A stretch of 10,993 bases of DNA from Lachnoclostridium sp. UBA933 (GTDB lineage: Bacteria > Bacillota > Clostridia > Lachnospirales > Lachnospiraceae). Below, piece by piece: positions 8,289-10,993 of the stretch. The position numbers and the translations under genes were made by a program. Numbering within the stretch: the stretch's first letter is position 1; every line of letters begins with the position of its first letter. The DNA lies in assembly GCA_002293545.1 (NCBI GenBank), contig DBDL01000008.1, positions 3,179-14,171 of the forward strand, given 5' to 3'. The notes under the pieces were generated by a model. The model was not told the origin of the DNA. It ran no database searches and worked only from the letters and a program-made list of their open reading frames with translations.

Positions 8289-8307
8289 ATCGACCGGAAT
8301 GGTCTAT
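8289..8307. promoter_or_regulatory. Dyad operator candidate at the ABC exporter promoter
   Basis: An interrupted palindrome of the form ATnGACCnnnnnGGTCnAT centred on 8298. GACC is at 8292-8295, GGTC at 8301-8304, and the outer AT pairs also match. It lies just downstream of the -10 box, over the expected transcription start (about 8305), where a repressor would block initiation. A further CGGTC half-site at 8322-8326 lies between -35 and -10. The size and symmetry fit TetR-family operators, and exporters of this type are often controlled by TetR proteins, but no regulator gene is in the window. Confidence 0.5.
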
Positions 8308-8311
8308 GTTG

Positions 8312-8340
8312 ATTATATGCACGGTCAGGGAAATTATCAA
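8312..8340 (-). promoter_or_regulatory. Sigma-A type promoter of the ABC exporter genes
   Basis: Read on the minus strand, TTGATA (complement of 8335-8340) and a perfect TATAAT (complement of 8312-8317) are separated by 17 bases, five of six and six of six matches to the consensus. It lies wholly in the 91-base gap between the nuclease-helicase stop and the ATPase start. The predicted start near 8305 gives a leader of about 38 bases containing AGGAGG. Without repression this should be a strong promoter. Confidence 0.8.
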
Positions 8341-8358
8341 GGGGAATTGTCAATAGAA

Positions 8359-10749
8359 TTACCAAAAATTTTTCAGTTCTTGTTCCAGCGTTTCGCTCCG
8401 GACAGATACATTGGGATACCACTCTCTGGGAAACAGATCATAATAAGAGCGAAAGGCAAAGCGTTCATCTAAAAGCAGAACTACGCCTTTATCTTCAGAG
8501 GTACGGATCACCCTGCCGCCGGACTGTAATACCTTGTTGATTCCGGGGTAAAGGTAGGCATAATCAAACCCCTGTCCTTTTACATTTTCGTAATAGCGCC
8601 GGAACAGCTCGCGTTCGTTGCAGACCATAGGGAGTCCGGTTCCGATAATTGCGGCGCCGATCAAGCGGTCATTTTTTAAATCAATACCTTCGCTGAAAAT
8701 CCCGCCCATCACGCAAAAACCGATATGTGTCTTCTCCGCGTCTTCAGAAAACGAATTCAGGAAATGTTCCTTTTCCGGTTCGCTCATGGATCTGCTCTGT
8801 AAAAGCAAAGCGGCATCATCAATCAGAGGCGCAAACAGGGAATGAATCTGCTCCATAAATGAATAGGACGGAAAAAAGAATAAATAATTCCCCTTTCTGG
8901 CAGATGCAAATGTGAGTAAATACTCTGTGATTTTTTGGAATTCCTTTTCACTTCTCCTTGAATACTTACTGCTTACATCGCGTGCAATCAAAATTTTACG
9001 GTTTTCTTTTGGAAAGGATGAAGGGGCATAGATCGCATAATCGTTGTCCGAGCCTGCCAGTTGTTCCTTGTAATATTTGATCGGTAAAAGAGTTGCCGAA
9101 AAAAATACGGCGCTTCTTACCTTTGCCAGAACACGTTTTAAATTTTCGGAAGGGTCCATGCATTGGAGCTTAATACGGAAATCACCGGTTTCATTATAAT
9201 CGGTATAGATTACATATTTTTCGTCCATGGTATCGGAGATATTTGAAAAGTGGAGGAGGTTAAAATAAAATTCAAAAAGAGTGTCACGTTCAGCGAGTAC
9301 CGGCGCATTTTTAAAGAACAGTTCAAACTCTCCGATAATACGCTGAATACAGAAAGAAAAAGCAGCGACGGAATCAATCTCACGAAATTCATCACATTCT
9401 CTTTTTAAGTCCAGCAGATATCTGTTTCCGGATTCCAATGCCTTGACAAATGTTCCGATCTCCTTTTTTTTTGCCGCGTCATGAGTTTCATGAAGTATTT
9501 TGTTAATCATTCTTTTAATCATCAGAAAATCTTCTTTATATAAAACGGCACTGTACATATCCCTCCCGCGTTCCACAAGATTATGAGCCTCGTCAATCAA
9601 AAGAATATAGTTCGTTTTTTTTTCAAAACCGAAGAACCGTTTCAAATAAACGACGGGGTCGAATACGTAATTGTAATCACAAATAACAGCATCTGCAAAC
9701 AATGCGGCATCCAGGCTCATTTCATAAGGACACAGCATATGCTTTTCGGCATAGTTACCAATCAAGTCACGGTCAATTCGGTTTTCATGCAGAAGCAAAT
9801 CATATAATCCGTCGTTAATCCGGTTGTAATGTCCTTTGGCGCGAGGACAGTCATAGGGATTACAGCTCATTTTATCCAATACGCACGATTTTTCTTTTGA
9901 AGTCAAAGTGATTGGTTTGATAATCAAAGACTTATCCGAGAGTAAATCAAAGCATTCTTCCGCAACCGTTCGTGTAATGGTTTTGGCGGTAAGGTAAAAA
10001 ATCCGGTCTGTCAAACCCTCCCCCATTGCTTTCAAAGCAGGAAAAACCGTAGAAATCGTTTTCCCGACACCGGTAGGTGCCTCCAGATAAAGTTTCTTTT
10101 CCCTTTCGAGTGTCCGATACACACCCACCGCCAAATCCCGTTGTCCTTCCCGATAGGGAAAAGGAAAATCTAATTTCTTTATACTTTTGTTACGGCGTTT
10201 TTTCCATTGGTATTCATACATTGCCCATTTGGAATACTTTTCGAGTAAATCCATGAACCAAGCTTCCAATTCCGCAAAAAGAAATGTTTCATGAAACCGG
10301 CGTTCCCGTTCCGTTTCCATATGACAATAAGTAATCTGGATTCCGATTTCATTCAAATCATCCTCTGCGGCGAGCATATAAGCATAACACATCGCCTGCG
10401 CTTTATGGATGAAAACAGGTTCTTCTAATGAAAACAAATCGGCGTAAGTACACTTTATTTCATCAATGGAAACAAAATCTTCCCATAGGATACCGTCCGC
10501 CCTGCCCTCAACTCTAAGAATAAAGGCGTCTTTTCCGCTTTGCAGATTATGATCAATAGATAAAGGGACTTCTGCTTCATAGCTGCTCCCCATTTTTTTC
10601 TGAATCTTTCGGTGCAGTCTGCTTCCCTGCTGCATCGAATCGACATCAAAGGAACCTTGCCCGGAATAGTCGATATCCCCTTCGCGAAAAATAAACTCCA
10701 CAAGGTTTCTTACAGAAATTTTTACAATATCCAGTACCTTTTTCTTCAT
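8359..10749 (-). CDS. RecB-like nuclease fused to DinG/XPD Fe-S helicase
   Basis: A 796-residue superfamily 2 helicase of the Rad3/XPD/DinG group (COG1199) with an N-terminal PD-(D/E)XK nuclease domain. Numbering is from the ATG at 10749. Nuclease motifs are GSRLH (42-46, motif I His), GRAD (82-85, Asp85), IDEIK (95-99, Glu97 and Lys99) and QAMCY (118-122, the QxxxY motif of RecB/Cas4-type nucleases). Helicase motifs are Walker A EAPTGVGKT (223-231), four cysteines at 289, 296, 301 and 340 (CVLDKMSC, YDCP, MLCPYE) suited to a 4Fe-4S cluster, LLIDEAHNL (383-391), FFSATLLP, and QSGGRVIRT (742-750). XPD-type enzymes unwind 5'-3'; DinG members resolve R-loops, D-loops and G-quadruplexes. The start is chosen over a TTG four codons upstream because GGGAG (complement of 10755-10759) sits five bases before this ATG. 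The promoter carries a LexA box, so DNA-damage induction is likely. It differs from B. subtilis DinG, whose N-terminal domain is of the DnaQ exonuclease type. Confidence 0.93.
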   Translation of the reverse strand: MKKKVLDIVKISVRNLVEFIFREGDIDYSGQGSFDVDSMQQGSRLHRKIQKKMGSSYEAEVPLSIDHNLQSGKDAFILRVEGRADGILWEDFVSIDEIKCTYADLFSLEEPVFIHKAQAMCYAYMLAAEDDLNEIGIQITYCHMETERERRFHETFLFAELEAWFMDLLEKYSKWAMYEYQWKKRRNKSIKKLDFPFPYREGQRDLAVGVYRTLEREKKLYLEAPTGVGKTISTVFPALKAMGEGLTDRIFYLTAKTITRTVAEECFDLLSDKSLIIKPITLTSKEKSCVLDKMSCNPYDCPRAKGHYNRINDGLYDLLLHENRIDRDLIGNYAEKHMLCPYEMSLDAALFADAVICDYNYVFDPVVYLKRFFGFEKKTNYILLIDEAHNLVERGRDMYSAVLYKEDFLMIKRMINKILHETHDAAKKKEIGTFVKALESGNRYLLDLKRECDEFREIDSVAAFSFCIQRIIGEFELFFKNAPVLAERDTLFEFYFNLLHFSNISDTMDEKYVIYTDYNETGDFRIKLQCMDPSENLKRVLAKVRSAVFFSATLLPIKYYKEQLAGSDNDYAIYAPSSFPKENRKILIARDVSSKYSRRSEKEFQKITEYLLTFASARKGNYLFFFPSYSFMEQIHSLFAPLIDDAALLLQSRSMSEPEKEHFLNSFSEDAEKTHIGFCVMGGIFSEGIDLKNDRLIGAAIIGTGLPMVCNERELFRRYYENVKGQGFDYAYLYPGINKVLQSGGRVIRTSEDKGVVLLLDERFAFRSYYDLFPREWYPNVSVRSETLEQELKNFW

Positions 10750-10769
10750 GTCATCTCCCAATCAATCAC

Positions 10770-10783
10770 CGAACCTATGTTCG
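10770..10783. promoter_or_regulatory. LexA/DinR box (SOS operator)
   Basis: CGAACCTATGTTCG matches the Gram-positive SOS consensus CGAAC-N4-GTTCG at all ten fixed positions. It lies about 20 bases before the helicase ATG and just past the predicted transcription start (about 10790). LexA bound here would block early transcription. Flanking CACC and GGTG extend the symmetry imperfectly. Confidence 0.9.
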
Positions 10784-10796
10784 CGGTGTTAAATCC

Positions 10797-10825
10797 ATTG
10801 TATCACAGTATTTTTACAACGGCAA
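10797..10825 (-). promoter_or_regulatory. Promoter of the nuclease-helicase gene
   Basis: On the minus strand, TTGCCG (complement of 10820-10825) and TACAAT (complement of 10797-10802) are 17 bases apart. A TG one base before the -10 box (TGATACAAT) gives an extended -10. The expected start near 10790 lies immediately upstream of the LexA box, as in known SOS genes. Confidence 0.75.
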
Positions 10826-10915
10826 GACGTTTTTAATATGGGTGTGTTTGAAAACTGCTTTCGTCAGACGGGCATCATCATTTGCGGGAGATTTGATTGG
10901 TTTGTAAAAGTACAT
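10814..10915 (-). other. Possible 33-codon ORF or conserved intergenic repeat
   Basis: On the minus strand an open frame from ATG (complement of 10913-10915) to TAA (complement of 10814-10816) reads MYFYKPIKSPANDDARLTKA, then VFKHTHIKNVLPL. No Shine-Dalgarno sequence precedes the ATG, and the frame ends inside the nuclease-helicase promoter. I have an uncertain recollection that very similar short frames recur upstream of other loci in Clostridia. If so, this is more likely a conserved or repeated intergenic sequence than a protein gene. Confidence 0.25.
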
Positions 10916-10920
10916 CGGAT

Positions 10921-10993
10921 ATAGAAGATAGAAAAGAGCGAAAAAAGGCGAAAAATCAGATAATTTAAGAAAAACAAAAAAAGTGTTGACAAA
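10921..10993 (+). promoter_or_regulatory. Partial strong promoter at right edge (A-rich tract and TTGACA)
   Basis: A very A-rich, UP-element-like stretch (about 10930-10984) leads into AGTGTTGACA, with a perfect -35 TTGACA at 10986-10991. The window ends two bases later, so the -10 box is not visible. The layout resembles promoters of rRNA or tRNA operons in Firmicutes. It points rightwards, divergent from the nuclease-helicase gene. What it drives is outside the window. Confidence 0.5.

Noticed and set aside
8269..8472. Plus-strand 67-residue frame starting MNPPFF
   Set aside because: Its start overlaps the complement of the ATPase ribosome binding site, and it crosses the minus-strand promoter into the helicase gene. 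It is a shadow frame.
8359..10749. CRISPR-associated CasDinG or Cas4 system
   Set aside because: The Cas4-like nuclease motifs and DinG-like helicase raised this possibility, but no CRISPR repeats or other cas genes are nearby, and the LexA box points to DNA repair.

Overview
The window looks like a chromosomal segment from a low-to-mid GC Gram-positive anaerobe of the Clostridia (Lachnospiraceae-like). Four things suggest this: strong AGGAGG-type ribosome binding sites; a glutamyl-tRNA synthetase with a HIGN-type signature; a perfect Gram-positive LexA/DinR box (CGAAC-N4-GTTCG); and TTG starts alongside canonical sigma-A promoters. The species cannot be fixed from the sequence alone.

Layout. 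(1) Positions 1-1062 are AT-rich and look like accessory DNA. They hold the 3' end of a frameshifted RhuM-family gene, a gap with a run of eight C, a small membrane-anchored hypothetical protein started by TTG, and a doubtful 39-residue ORF. (2) Positions 1073-5829 carry four plus-strand genes: a secreted N-acetylmuramoyl-L-alanine amidase, then a tight group of a cytidylate kinase-like protein, glutamyl-tRNA synthetase (gltX) and a compact UvrD/PcrA-type helicase. gltX begins at the base after the kinase-like stop, and the helicase overlaps gltX by 11 bases. (3) A 12-bp perfect hairpin at 5862-5898 separates this group from convergent minus-strand genes. (4) Positions 5968-8267 (minus) encode a two-gene ABC exporter of the polyketide-antibiotic-exporter type, with an ATGA overlap. 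It has its own near-consensus promoter and a dyad that looks like a TetR-family operator. (5) Positions 8359-10749 (minus) encode a RecB-like nuclease fused to a DinG/XPD iron-sulfur helicase. Its promoter carries a textbook LexA box, so the gene is very probably part of the SOS response. (6) The right edge holds a possible 33-codon minus-strand ORF or intergenic repeat, then an A-rich tract ending in TTGACA. This resembles the upstream half of a strong promoter, perhaps of a stable RNA operon outside the window.

The plus-strand group is mainly housekeeping (wall hydrolysis, nucleotide kinase-like, tRNA charging, helicase), and the minus strand handles export and DNA damage. I see no CRISPR array, insertion sequence, tRNA or rRNA. 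No wholly new system is evident. The most interesting unit is the LexA-controlled nuclease-helicase fusion, followed by the exporter promoter with its candidate operator.
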